DNA of 64,000 bases from Adhaeribacter aquaticus DSM 16391 (GTDB lineage: Bacteria > Bacteroidota > Bacteroidia > Cytophagales > Hymenobacteraceae): positions 2,381,504-2,445,503 of the forward strand of contig NZ_KI421517.1 of NCBI RefSeq assembly GCF_000473365.1. The letters run 5' to 3'. Below are positions 55,640-64,000 of the stretch, in pieces. How positions within the stretch are numbered: the stretch's first letter is position 1; each line of letters starts with the position of its first letter. The notes beneath the pieces are model-generated. The model made no database searches, had not been told where the DNA came from, and saw only the letters and a list, made by a program, of their open reading frames with translations. The translations under genes and the position numbers were made by a program.

Positions 55640-55768
55640 CTATTTACTTATATCAATTGAAAATGAATTCTGTTTATTTCTTATATAAACGAAAAACAGA
55701 ACACGATCATTCAAAACCTGATCTAATTCACACTTTAAATTATCAAATTCCCAAAATGATTTCCAAGG

Positions 55769-57202
55769 CTAGCCCGCCTTTACTTTAAATTTCTTTTGCA
55801 GTTCCTGAATAGAGGCCTTAAATTTTTTATCGGTATCTATCAAGTCTGAAACTGTTTGTACCGAATGAATAACTGTACTATGGTCGCGGCCACCAAAGTG
55901 GTACCCAATGGATTTTAAGGAGTGGCTCGTGAACTCTTTGGCAAAGTACATAGCTACCTGCCGGGCCGTTACTATTTCCTTTTTGCGGGTTTTAGCTTTA
56001 AGTGATTCTACAGTTACCTCAAAATATTCAGCTACTGTTTTCTGAATAAAATCAAGGTTTACTTCGGTCTCTACGTCCTCAATAATATGCTTTAGCGCCT
56101 GCTTGGCCAACTCCAGGTCTATTTCTTTGCGGTTTAACAGCGATTGGGCCATCAAGGAAGTTAATACTCCTTCTAGTTCCCGCATATTGGTATCCACGGA
56201 GTAAGCTAAATATTCTACTACATTATCCGGAATATCAAGTCCATCAGACTGCATTTTCTTTTGGATAATAGCCATCCGGGTTTCAAAATCCGGGCTTTGT
56301 AAATCAGCCGTTAAGCCCCACTTAAAGCGCGATAATAAACGCTCTTCCAACCCTTTTAAGCTACGCGGCGGCAAATCCGAAGTCATGACAATTTGCTTAC
56401 CTGATTGGTGCAGATGGTTAAAGATATGAAAGAACATTTCCTGGGTCTTTTCTTTCCCACTCAGAAACTGCACATCATCAATAATCAGAATATCTACGAG
56501 CAGGTAAAAATTAGCAAAATCCTGAACCGTATTGGTTTTTAAAGACTCAATAAACTGGTTCACAAATTTCTCCGAGGATACATATAAAACAAACTTCTCC
56601 GGATTATTGCTCTTAATATGGTTTCCAATAGCCTGCACCAGGTGGGTTTTACCTAAACCTACGCCACCATAAACCATTAAAGGGTTAAAAGAAGTAGTAC
56701 CGGGTTTATTGGCCACAGCATAACCAGCCGAACGTGCTAAACGATTACAGTCGCCTTCAATATAATTATCAAAGTTGTAAGATGGGTTTAACTGCGAGTT
56801 CAGGAAGTTCCGATCAATACTTTTCGATTCGAAAGGATTTTTCAGGAAGCTGTTTTCCGGCTGATAGGAGTTGGAAATAGCTTGCGGCACTTTCTTGGTC
56901 GGAATATTTACCGTTTGGGGTTTATTGAAATTATCACCACGGTCTACTATAATTGAATATTCCAGACGGCCTTCGCTACCTAACTCCTGGTAAATAACCT
57001 TTTTTAATAAGCCAACATAATGTTCTTCCAACCATTCATAAAAAAATTGGCTGGGCACTTGTATAGTTAATATGTTATCACGTAGCATTAAAGGTACAAT
57101 GGGCTCAAACCACGTTTTGTAGCTTTGCTCACCAATGTTGTCCTTTATTACATACAGACAATTATTCCATACTGTCGCACAGTCTTTTACCGTCACATTC
57201 AC
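55769..57202 (-). CDS. dnaA: Chromosomal replication initiator DnaA
   Basis: DnaA binds oriC and melts it to start replication. The 477-residue length is normal. Domain I (about 8-75, WNNCLYVIKDNIGEQSYKTWF), the AAA+ domain with Walker A GGVGLGKT (179-186) and Walker B LIIDDVQFLSGKEKTQE, and the C-terminal DNA-binding helices with the signature GGRDHSTVIHSV are present. Upstream (57203-57300), two CTATAG hexamers lie 23 bp apart, but no TTATCCACA DnaA boxes were found, so the origin is not evident beside the gene. The upstream gene codes for a metallophosphatase on the same strand; dnaN is not next to it. Confidence 0.98.
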   Translation of the reverse strand: MNVTVKDCATVWNNCLYVIKDNIGEQSYKTWFEPIVPLMLRDNILTIQVPSQFFYEWLEEHYVGLLKKVIYQELGSEGRLEYSIIVDRGDNFNKPQTVNIPTKKVPQAISNSYQPENSFLKNPFESKSIDRNFLNSQLNPSYNFDNYIEGDCNRLARSAGYAVANKPGTTSFNPLMVYGGVGLGKTHLVQAIGNHIKSNNPEKFVLYVSSEKFVNQFIESLKTNTVQDFANFYLLVDILIIDDVQFLSGKEKTQEMFFHIFNHLHQSGKQIVMTSDLPPRSLKGLEERLLSRFKWGLTADLQSPDFETRMAIIQKKMQSDGLDIPDNVVEYLAYSVDTNMRELEGVLTSLMAQSLLNRKEIDLELAKQALKHIIEDVETEVNLDFIQKTVAEYFEVTVESLKAKTRKKEIVTARQVAMYFAKEFTSHSLKSIGYHFGGRDHSTVIHSVQTVSDLIDTDKKFKASIQELQKKFKVKAG

Positions 57203-57300
57203 CAGATTCTGCCAATTAATTTTACTATAGAGGAATACCTACATAACCTATAGGGGGGTACAAAAATGGAAAAAAAATTGGTAACAAAAAACTATTTAAT

Positions 57301-58242
57301 TCACGAAGTTTTGATAGAGGAATCAATTGGCAACACGGCCGATGCCACTCTTTTCTTTTCTTTACTCCTGTTGTTGAAGATATAATCAATACGTCCCAAA
57401 TTAACACCTGACCACCCTACCTGGTTTATCAGCGTTTCAGGACCTGTGGCATGGGTTATTTTTTCGGGAGCCTCCAAAAAGGTATGTGTATGCCCGCCTA
57501 ATATTAAATCTATACCACTTACCTGCGTGGCCAATTTGCGGTCATTTATTTTCTTTGAGTTGTCCGGGAAATCATATCCTAGGTGAGATAGACATACAAC
57601 CAAATGACACTGCTCTACCTCCCGTAGTTGCTTTACCATATCGGCTGCCCGCTGAAGTGGATCCAGGTAAACCGTGTTTCCATAATTTCGGGTATCCACT
57701 AATCCTGCCAATTCAATACCCAGTCCGAATACACCAACTCTTACGCCTCCTTTATTAAACAACTTATAGGGTTTAAACTGATCTTTTAATATGGTTTTAC
57801 TAAAATCGTAGTTGGCATTAAGGAATGAGAAGCCGGCATGGGGTAGTTGGCGCTGTAATCCAACCAAACCATTGTCAAAATCGTGATTACCCAAAGTAGC
57901 AGCATCGTATTGCATCTGCGTCATGAGCTTATATTCTAACTCCCCACCAAAAAAATTAAAATAAGGCGTTCCCTGCCAAATATCTCCGCAATCTAGTAAT
58001 AATACATTAGGCTCCTGGCTCCGAATTTGATTAACCAAAGTAGCAAGCCTGGCCATTCCTCCTTTTCCACCAAAATTTTTGGTTTCTGCCGGAAAAGGAT
58101 CAATGCGGGAGTGCATATCGTTGGTATGTAAAATGGTTAATTTCAATTCATTGGCGGCCCACAGTTCAGTTGGCAACCCAACTAGGCTTAAACCGGCTGC
58201 TCCGGCTACCGAAGTGCGAATAAAATTTCTCCTGTTCATCAT
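57301..58242 (-). CDS. Metallophosphatase domain of a split 5'-nucleotidase (Tat signal)
   Basis: A 313-residue calcineurin-like phosphoesterase. A twin-arginine signal MMNRRNFIRTSVAGAAGL is followed by the first metal motif ILHTNDMHSRIDP (about 36-48), LLDCGDIWQGT near 98, LGNHDFDNG near 135, and GGHTHTFLE near 246. These are the UshA/5'-nucleotidase metal ligands. The usual C-terminal substrate-binding domain is missing and is encoded separately by the gene just upstream (16-bp gap), so the enzyme is split. It likely releases phosphate from extracellular nucleotides. The start could be the second Met. Confidence 0.92.
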   Translation of the reverse strand: MMNRRNFIRTSVAGAAGLSLVGLPTELWAANELKLTILHTNDMHSRIDPFPAETKNFGGKGGMARLATLVNQIRSQEPNVLLLDCGDIWQGTPYFNFFGGELEYKLMTQMQYDAATLGNHDFDNGLVGLQRQLPHAGFSFLNANYDFSKTILKDQFKPYKLFNKGGVRVGVFGLGIELAGLVDTRNYGNTVYLDPLQRAADMVKQLREVEQCHLVVCLSHLGYDFPDNSKKINDRKLATQVSGIDLILGGHTHTFLEAPEKITHATGPETLINQVGWSGVNLGRIDYIFNNRSKEKKRVASAVLPIDSSIKTS

Positions 58243-58258
58243 ACGTACTTGAGCCGGT

Positions 58259-59011
58259 TTAAATTTTCTTTACCCTACCTTCCAGCTTTGCCTCAACCGG
58301 TTTCTGCTGGGCGGTTAAATCTTTAATTTTCTTAAGGATTGCCTCCCGAAGCAGAATACCTGTTTCGGTTACTTTTGTAGCGTCTCTTAACATAATCAGG
58401 TTATCGCCTCCATTAGCCAAATAGTCCGAAACAGCCATGGTATATGTTCTTTGCATATCCAGTGGTTTGCCTCCAATTAAGATATTAACCGGCTTTTTAT
58501 TTTTTATACTAAACGTAGCGTTAGAAACTGACAAAACCCGACGTTGTGCACCAAACTCAAATAATTTCTGGACAGAGGTTCCGGGTAAAGTTAGTACCAG
58601 AACTTTGTTCTCGAATGGCATTACTTCAAAAACATTCCCTACTTTAATATTTCCTTTCGGCAAACTATTGCGCAAGCCGCCTTGTGTCATTAAACCCAAA
58701 TCTACTGGTTGCCCAATAGCAGCACTTGCTTGCTCCCGTTGCAGATCGGCTACAAAATTACCTAATGTAGATTCAACTGTATCACTGGATAACTCCATTG
58801 GTGCTATTCCAATCACCTCATTCATCCGCTCTTCTACTTGTTGGCGGTAAGGTGCTATCACATTCTCAGCTTTAGCGTCAGGAGCTACTTTGGCATCTAC
58901 CAGAACAGCTGTTTCCGTAGCTAAAGTAGCCTCCGGATACAATCCCTTTTGACAGGAAAATAATAAAAAGAAAAGGCTACAAGCAACCTGTCCAAGGTTT
59001 AATCTTTTCAT
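58259..59011 (-). CDS. 5'-nucleotidase C-terminal domain lipoprotein
   Basis: A 250-residue protein from ATG 59011, with signal and lipobox LFLLFSC (Cys about residue 20). The body (from about 65) is the 5'-nucleotidase C-terminal domain: ELSSDTVESTLGNFVADLQR, MTQGGLRNSLPKGNIKVGNV and the adenine-stacking MAVSDYLANGGDNL, usually fused behind the metallophosphatase domain. It is encoded directly upstream of that domain's gene, with a 16-bp gap. ATG 59026 gives a slightly longer form. The pair probably acts as a complex anchored in an envelope membrane (inference). Confidence 0.9.
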   Translation of the reverse strand: MKRLNLGQVACSLFFLLFSCQKGLYPEATLATETAVLVDAKVAPDAKAENVIAPYRQQVEERMNEVIGIAPMELSSDTVESTLGNFVADLQREQASAAIGQPVDLGLMTQGGLRNSLPKGNIKVGNVFEVMPFENKVLVLTLPGTSVQKLFEFGAQRRVLSVSNATFSIKNKKPVNILIGGKPLDMQRTYTMAVSDYLANGGDNLIMLRDATKVTETGILLREAILKKIKDLTAQQKPVEAKLEGRVKKI

Positions 59012-59220
59012 TCTTTCAATTAACATTTTATTAAAACACCCAATCACAAATAAACTTTAAACCAAACCTGGTTCCATTTTATTTTTTATAAATCAAGATA
59101 AATAATACAACTTTTTAAACTACTCAAGAAACAGGCTTCACAAAAAAGGTACCACACCAGGCCTAAGTAGTAAGCAGCCCCTTCATCTATACTTAGTGAT
59201 TATTTTCTGCTTTTTATTAT

Positions 59221-59961
59221 TTAAAGGTTATTAACGAACTGCTGCAGCGTTTTTGCATTTTGCACAGCACTGCCAAACATAGTATTGTTAAAGTAAACCC
59301 AAACTTCTTTACCATCCAACAGCCAGTCGTTTACCATAAAGGCATAACGTTCCAAGGCTTCGTCGGAATATGGTCCTGAATATAGACGTTCTTCGCCGTG
59401 CAGCCGCAGGTATACTTTCTCAGTGGTGGTAATGTCTAGCTTAGGCCAGCGGGGAGAATCGGCTATTACAAATGTTATCTCATATTCCCGCATTAAATCA
59501 AGTGGTTCTTCTTCGAGCCAACTTTTATGCCGTACTTCCATAGCAAAAAACTGTTCAGGGTACTTTTGGCGCAAAACGCGGAAGAAGCTTTCTGCTAATA
59601 ATCGGTCGTATCGCAAACTAGCCGGAATTTGCACCAATACCGGCCCCAACCGCTCTTCCATTAATTGGTACCGGCTCATCCATTTTTCCAAAGGCGCTTC
59701 AATATTTTCTAAACGCTGAACATGGGTGATATCTTTATGAAGTTTGGCTCCAAATCGGAAAGAAGTTGGCGTAATAGCGAGCCAATTCTGAATGGTTTTA
59801 ACCATGGTATAATGGTAGTGGCTGCTATTTATTTCTGTAGTATTAAACTGATTTGCATAAAAAGGTAGATAATCTGCTGAAGGCATATCTTCAGGATAAA
59901 AGATGCCTTTCCACCGGTAGCTCCAGCCACTGGTGCCAATGTATAAGTTTTCGGGTAACAT
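59221..59961 (-). CDS. DUF72-family protein (YecE-like)
   Basis: A 246-residue protein with a TIM-barrel-like DUF72 fold. The start LYIGTSGWSYRWKGIFYPED is the hallmark, followed by FNTTEINSSHYHYT, FRFGAKLHKDITH, FAMEVRHKSW and the ending VYFNNTMFGSAVQNAKTLQQF. Members are widespread and their biochemical role is not known. It is transcribed away from the mutase genes, with 133 bp between the two start codons. Confidence 0.93.
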   Translation of the reverse strand: MLPENLYIGTSGWSYRWKGIFYPEDMPSADYLPFYANQFNTTEINSSHYHYTMVKTIQNWLAITPTSFRFGAKLHKDITHVQRLENIEAPLEKWMSRYQLMEERLGPVLVQIPASLRYDRLLAESFFRVLRQKYPEQFFAMEVRHKSWLEEEPLDLMREYEITFVIADSPRWPKLDITTTEKVYLRLHGEERLYSGPYSDEALERYAFMVNDWLLDGKEVWVYFNNTMFGSAVQNAKTLQQFVNNL

Positions 59962-60094
59962 GCTCCCTGATACGGATAAGCCTGCTGATAGGGATTCTCT
60001 TTTTTAATTCACTATTGGTTTACTACCACGAAAGGCATTCAACTTAAAGCTGGCAGCCACGTTTATCATTAATCTAAATACTGTATATTTCTGC

Positions 60095-61933
60095 ATGTCC
60101 AAAGATTATGAACACACCTCCCTTTTTCCCGAATTTAAGCCGGTTTCTGGCCAGGAATGGGAAGAAAGGATACAGAAAGATTTAAAGGCTGAAAACCCGG
60201 ATAGCCTTTTTACCCAAACTCCTGAAGGCATAACCATAAAACCATTTTATTGTGCCAAAGATGTAACGGATACGGCACAACAGGAGGCCTTGCCCGGTAA
60301 ATTCCCGTATGTACGCGGGCACAAGAGTACTACCAACAACTGGAAGAATATACAAAATATCTGGGTTATCAATAATAGTCAGGAGGCCATTAACAAAGCC
60401 AAACAGGCCTTGGCCAACGGAGCAGATGGAATTCTTTTCATAATAGAAAACGAGGAAGCCTTTGATCTTGATTATTTGATTGACCAATTAGATCTGGCTC
60501 ATACTACCGTTTGTTATTCGGTAAAACACCACGCTGATGCTTTTTTTACCAGGCTCTGTAACGGATTAAAACAAAAACAAATTTCTCCTTTTGGATTGAA
60601 AGGCTTTCTGCTTATAAACCAGCCTATATCTTCCCGAACTGCCGCCTTGCCAATTAAAAAGGTAGAGCATATAATTGAACTATCTAAAAATGCTGTAGAC
60701 TTTTATGGAATAGCCATAAACGGTGCCCAGTTTGGGAACAATGGAGCAACCGCGGTACAAGAAATAGCCTTAACTTTAGGTGCAGCTGTAAGTTATTTGC
60801 GGGAATTAGGTGATAAAGGCATTCCACCTAGTACCATTTTCCGGAACATGCAATTTTTAATTAGTGCCGGCACCCACTACTTTATGGAAATTGCCAAAGT
60901 ACGGGCCATTCGCTGGCTTTGGTCTGGCCTGGTAAAAGCAACCGAAGAAGAACCTGAACTGGCCGCGCACCTGCGCATCCATGCCACAACCTCGTCCTGG
61001 ACCATGACGGCCTTTGATGTCCATACCAATATTTTGCGGGCTACTACCGAAACTATGGGAGCCATTATCAGTGGCTGCGATTCTATTTCGGTTCTGCCAT
61101 TTGATCAGGTAATTCAAAAAGAGAATGCCTTTTCGGAAAGAATAGCCCGTAATATTCCGCTAATTTTAAAACATGAAAATTTTTTCGATCAGGCCATTGA
61201 TCCGGCCGCTGGTTCTTATTATATCGAGAGCTTAACCCAGGAACTGGCTCAGAAAGCCTGGGCTTTATTTCAGGAAATTGAGGCCCAAGGAGGCTTTACT
61301 AAAGCAGTAACCAGTGGATTTATTAATAAAATTCTGACAGCTACCGCTTCCGAAAAAATTAAAAAAGTTACCGCCGGAAAAGAAGTTTTAGTAGGCACCA
61401 ACCATTTTGTTAATAAACAGGAAAAAATCGATTATAATATTGAGGAATTAATTCAAAGCCAGCATTTTGATCAAACCAGGGCGAGCTACCAGTTTGAAGT
61501 AATGCGGTTTGCGGCTTTGCTGCATTATCAAAAGCAAAACCAAAGACCTAAGGCTGTTATTGCCATTATTGGTCCCGATATTCAAGAGCATATACACGCT
61601 GCTTTTGCAAAAGAATTCTTTGATTGCTCTAATTTCGATACTCAAATTTTACATTTTGATTCGGTCAAGTCTTCCCTGGAAAAACTATTATTTGTTCCGT
61701 GTAAAGTGATTGTGCTTTCCAGTACAGAAAGCCAATTTTCGCGGTTTTACCAACATTTTACCGAAGCCCTGAAAAAGCATAAAAACCGGCCATTATTAAT
61801 TATAGCGGCTTCTCCGGAAGAGATGAAAGAGGAACTATTAGACTCTGGTTTTGACGGCCATATATTCCAGAACTGCGACGCGACCTCCATTATAGGTCGC
61901 ATTCAGGAGCGGTTACTTAATGGCGAGTTGTAA
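60095..61933 (+). CDS. mutA: Methylmalonyl-CoA mutase small subunit
   Basis: The non-catalytic beta subunit of adenosylcobalamin-dependent methylmalonyl-CoA mutase, which interconverts succinyl-CoA and (R)-methylmalonyl-CoA. 612 residues. The TIM-barrel N-terminal domain is present (FPYVRGHKSTTNN, FYGIAINGAQFGNNGATAVQEIA, ISGCDSISVLPFDQV, DPAAGSYYIESLT). The C-terminal Rossmann domain lacks the DxHxxG cobalamin motif (it reads IIGPDIQEHIHAAF), as expected for this subunit. The large-subunit ATG follows 35 bp after its stop. The start ATG 60095 has no cobalamin riboswitch upstream. Confidence 0.95.
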   Translation: MSKDYEHTSLFPEFKPVSGQEWEERIQKDLKAENPDSLFTQTPEGITIKPFYCAKDVTDTAQQEALPGKFPYVRGHKSTTNNWKNIQNIWVINNSQEAINKAKQALANGADGILFIIENEEAFDLDYLIDQLDLAHTTVCYSVKHHADAFFTRLCNGLKQKQISPFGLKGFLLINQPISSRTAALPIKKVEHIIELSKNAVDFYGIAINGAQFGNNGATAVQEIALTLGAAVSYLRELGDKGIPPSTIFRNMQFLISAGTHYFMEIAKVRAIRWLWSGLVKATEEEPELAAHLRIHATTSSWTMTAFDVHTNILRATTETMGAIISGCDSISVLPFDQVIQKENAFSERIARNIPLILKHENFFDQAIDPAAGSYYIESLTQELAQKAWALFQEIEAQGGFTKAVTSGFINKILTATASEKIKKVTAGKEVLVGTNHFVNKQEKIDYNIEELIQSQHFDQTRASYQFEVMRFAALLHYQKQNQRPKAVIAIIGPDIQEHIHAAFAKEFFDCSNFDTQILHFDSVKSSLEKLLFVPCKVIVLSSTESQFSRFYQHFTEALKKHKNRPLLIIAASPEEMKEELLDSGFDGHIFQNCDATSIIGRIQERLLNGEL

Positions 61934-61968
61934 GGCCTTTTCACGATTTAAAATTCCTGCTTTAACAA

Positions 61969-64000
61969 ATGATATTAGATTTCACCAAAACAGATTTTAA
62001 AACCTTAACCTCGGGTGTCAATCCGCCTGGAGCTGCTGTTAAGCCCCAAAACTGGCAAAGCCATGAACAAATTCCCTTACAAAACTTCTATACGAAAGAA
62101 GACACGGCTCCATTTGAACATGTAAATTTTGCCGCCGGGATACCACCATACTTACGTGGCCCCTACAGCAGTATGTACGTACGCACCCCCTGGACCATCC
62201 GACAATATGCCGGATTTAGTACAGCAGAAGAAAGCAATGCTTTTTACCGGCGCAATCTGGCTGGCGGCCAAAAAGGATTATCCGTAGCGTTTGATTTAGC
62301 CACCCACCGGGGTTACGATTCTGACCACCCCCGGGTAGAGGGAGATGTGGGCAAGGCCGGTGTTGCCATTGATTCTATTTTGGACATGAAAATACTTTTT
62401 GACCAGATTCCGCTGGACCAGATGAGTGTTTCTATGACCATGAACGGTGCGGTGCTGCCCATTCTGGCTTTTTACATTGTAGCGGCCGAGGAACAAGGTG
62501 TACCACAGGAAAAACTAAGTGGCACCATTCAGAATGACATTCTAAAAGAGTTCATGGTGCGCAACACGTACATTTATCCACCGGAGCCCAGCATGCGCAT
62601 TATCGCCGATATTTTTGCTTACACCTCGCAGCACATGCCTAAATTTAATTCCATTAGCATAAGCGGGTACCATATGCAAGAGGCCGGCGCCACCGCCGAC
62701 CAGGAGCTGGCTTACACCTTAGCCGATGGATTAGAATATGTGCGTACCGGATTAAAAGCAGGTCTGGATATTGATTCTTTTGCGCCGCGCCTTTCTTTTT
62801 TTTGGGGCATTGGCATGAACCATTTTATGGAAATAGCCAAGCTCCGGGCGGCCCGCATGCTGTGGGCGAAGCTTATGAAACAATTTAATCCAGCAAATGA
62901 AAAGTCGCTGGCCTTACGTACCCACTGCCAGACTTCCGGCTGGAGTTTAACAGAGCAAGACCCATTTAATAATGTTGCCCGCACTACCGTGGAAGCCATG
63001 GCCGCTGCTTTGGGTGGCACCCAAAGTTTACACACCAATGCCCTCGACGAAGCTATTGCCCTGCCCACCGATTTCTCGGCCCGCATTGCCCGCAACACCC
63101 AACTATACCTGCAACACGAAACGCTACTTACTAAAACAGTAGATCCCTGGGGCGGTTCTTATTACGTGGAAGCCCTTACCCACAATTTAGCCTACAAAGC
63201 TTGGGAACTGATTCAGGAGGTAGAAGATTTGGGAGGGATGGCTAAGGCTATTGAAACCGGTTTGCCTAAAATGCGCATAGAGGAAGCTGCTGCCCGTCGT
63301 CAGGCCCGCATCGATTCGGGTAAAGACGTAATTGTGGGCGTAAATAAATATCGTTCTGATGCTCCGGATGATTTCCCGATTGAAATTCTGGATATAGACA
63401 ATACTGCCGTGCGGGAGGCCCAACTGAGACGCCTGCAACACCTAAAAGAAACCCGAAATCAAAATGAGGTTGATGCTGCCCTGACAGCTTTAACCGAGGC
63501 CGCCCGTACGGGCACCGGCAACTTACTTGCATTAAGTATTGATGCTGCGCGTAAACGGGCTACTTTAGGAGAAATATCAACCGCTTTAGAAAAAATATAC
63601 AGCAGACACCGAGCCGTGACCAGAACCATTTCCGGCATTTATTCCGCCGAACTATCCGATGACGAAAATTTTAAAAAAGCACAGGAACTAGCTAATAAAT
63701 TTGCCCAACTGGAAGGCCGGCGTCCGCGCATTATGGTAGCAAAAATGGGCCAGGACGGCCATGACCGGGGCGCTAAAATAATTGCGACTTCTTTTGCTGA
63801 CCTTGGCTTTGATGTAGATATAGGTCCTCTTTTTCAGACCCCAAAGGAAGTAGCCTTGCAAGCGGCTGAAAATGATGTGCACGTGGTAGGCATTAGTAGT
63901 TTAGCAGCCGGCCATAAAACCTTGGTTCCGCAACTAATAGATGAGCTTAAGAAACTGGAGCGCGATGATATTTTAGTAATAGTAGGAGGTGTTATTCCAG
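61969..64000 (+). CDS. mutB: Methylmalonyl-CoA mutase large subunit (3' end beyond window)
   Basis: The catalytic alpha subunit, with 677 of about 715 codons in the window. The frame is open from ATG 61969 to the end. The N-terminal barrel has [43 protein letters not shown] and [19 protein letters not shown], with catalytic Tyr/His/Arg in these loops. The C-terminal B12 domain has [11 protein letters not shown] with D596-x-H598-xx-G601, the lower-ligand motif. The reading frame ends at the window edge in LVIVGGVIP. Together with the small subunit it forms the standard heterodimer, used in propionate metabolism. The cobalamin adenosyltransferase at 19.2 kb fits its cofactor need. Confidence 0.97.
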   Translation, partial: MILDFTKTDFKTLTSGVNPPGAAVKPQNWQSHEQIPLQNFYTKEDTAPFEHVNFAAGIPPYLRGPYSSMYVRTPWTIRQYAGFSTAEESNAFYRRNLAGGQKGLSVAFDLATHRGYDSDHPRVEGDVGKAGVAIDSILDMKILFDQIPLDQMSVSMTMNGAVLPILAFYIVAAEEQGVPQEKLSGTIQNDILKEFMVRNTYIYPPEPSMRIIADIFAYTSQHMPKFNSISISGYHMQEAGATADQELAYTLADGLEYVRTGLKAGLDIDSFAPRLSFFWGIGMNHFMEIAKLRAARMLWAKLMKQFNPANEKSLALRTHCQTSGWSLTEQDPFNNVARTTVEAMAAALGGTQSLHTNALDEAIALPTDFSARIARNTQLYLQHETLLTKTVDPWGGSYYVEALTHNLAYKAWELIQEVEDLGGMAKAIETGLPKMRIEEAAARRQARIDSGKDVIVGVNKYRSDAPDDFPIEILDIDNTAVREAQLRRLQHLKETRNQNEVDAALTALTEAARTGTGNLLALSIDAARKRATLGEISTALEKIYSRHRAVTRTISGIYSAELSDDENFKKAQELANKFAQLEGRRPRIMVAKMGQDGHDRGAKIIATSFADLGFDVDIGPLFQTPKEVALQAAENDVHVVGISSLAAGHKTLVPQLIDELKKLERDDILVIVGGVIP

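Noticed and set aside
57203-57300. Possible replication origin next to dnaA
   Set aside because: No TTATCCACA-type boxes or AT-rich repeats were seen, and dnaN is absent. Two CTATAG hexamers are not enough.
59962-60094. Cobalamin riboswitch before the mutase genes
   Set aside because: Only 133 bp are available, and no B12-box sequence or matching stems were seen.
1-64000. Insertion sequences, prophage, toxin-antitoxin or CRISPR content
   Set aside because: No transposase, integrase, phage, antitoxin or repeat-spacer pattern was found on either strand.

Overview
This window is chromosomal DNA of a member of the Bacteroidota, most likely order Cytophagales, family Hymenobacteraceae (Adhaeribacter/Pontibacter-like). 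The genus is an inference. The signs are a SusC/SusD pair, four further TonB-dependent or plug-type outer-membrane proteins, a DUF4249 lipoprotein, type IX secretion proteins (PorQ and a PorE-like OmpA protein), TAnnTTTG-type -7 promoter elements, and tRNA/RF2 features usual for the phylum. No phage, insertion sequence, integrase or CRISPR array was seen.

Layout: dnaK (0.2-2.2 kb) has a sigma-54-like promoter. It is followed by a gene-poor, decaying stretch (2.2-9.3 kb). This holds a hydrolase pseudogene with two frameshifts and an in-frame stop, a PAS-LuxR regulator, an outer-membrane barrel protein, a small secreted protein, and a heavily degraded paralogue lying just upstream of the intact LTxxQ-type secreted protein. 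A housekeeping block follows (9.8-22.2 kb): purK-purE, hemE, a NUDIX hydrolase, plsC-gatC, a 1014-residue membrane/TPR protein, an ABC ATPase, a cobalamin adenosyltransferase, ilvE, and prfB with the classical +1 programmed frameshift.

Nutrient-uptake genes occupy 22.5-33.9 kb: a SusC-SusD pair, then on the other strand an operon of a STN-domain TonB receptor, a DUF4249 lipoprotein and an MG2/plug protein. From 34.3 to 48.6 kb come an SDR, hslU, porQ, lon (also with a sigma-54-like promoter), a PorE-like OmpA protein, dxr-rseP, a GH3-family protein, OsmC, a bPH-like membrane protein and a 1-Cys peroxiredoxin. Protein quality control, envelope stress and T9SS genes are therefore interleaved.

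The last part (48.9-64 kb) has an aberrant tRNA-Cys-like gene, a divergent PLP-fold protein, and a TonB receptor preceded by a 15-codon leader ORF ending in four cysteine codons (a candidate cysteine attenuator). It continues with two tandem paralogous secreted proteins, an Rrf2 regulator, dnaA, a 5'-nucleotidase split into two genes, a DUF72 protein, and the two methylmalonyl-CoA mutase subunits, the second cut by the window end. The adenosyltransferase at 19.2 kb would supply the adenosylcobalamin this mutase needs.

The least expected signals are the tetra-cysteine leader ORF, the sigma-54-like boxes shared by dnaK and lon, the odd tRNA, and a 50-bp perfect palindrome behind susD.
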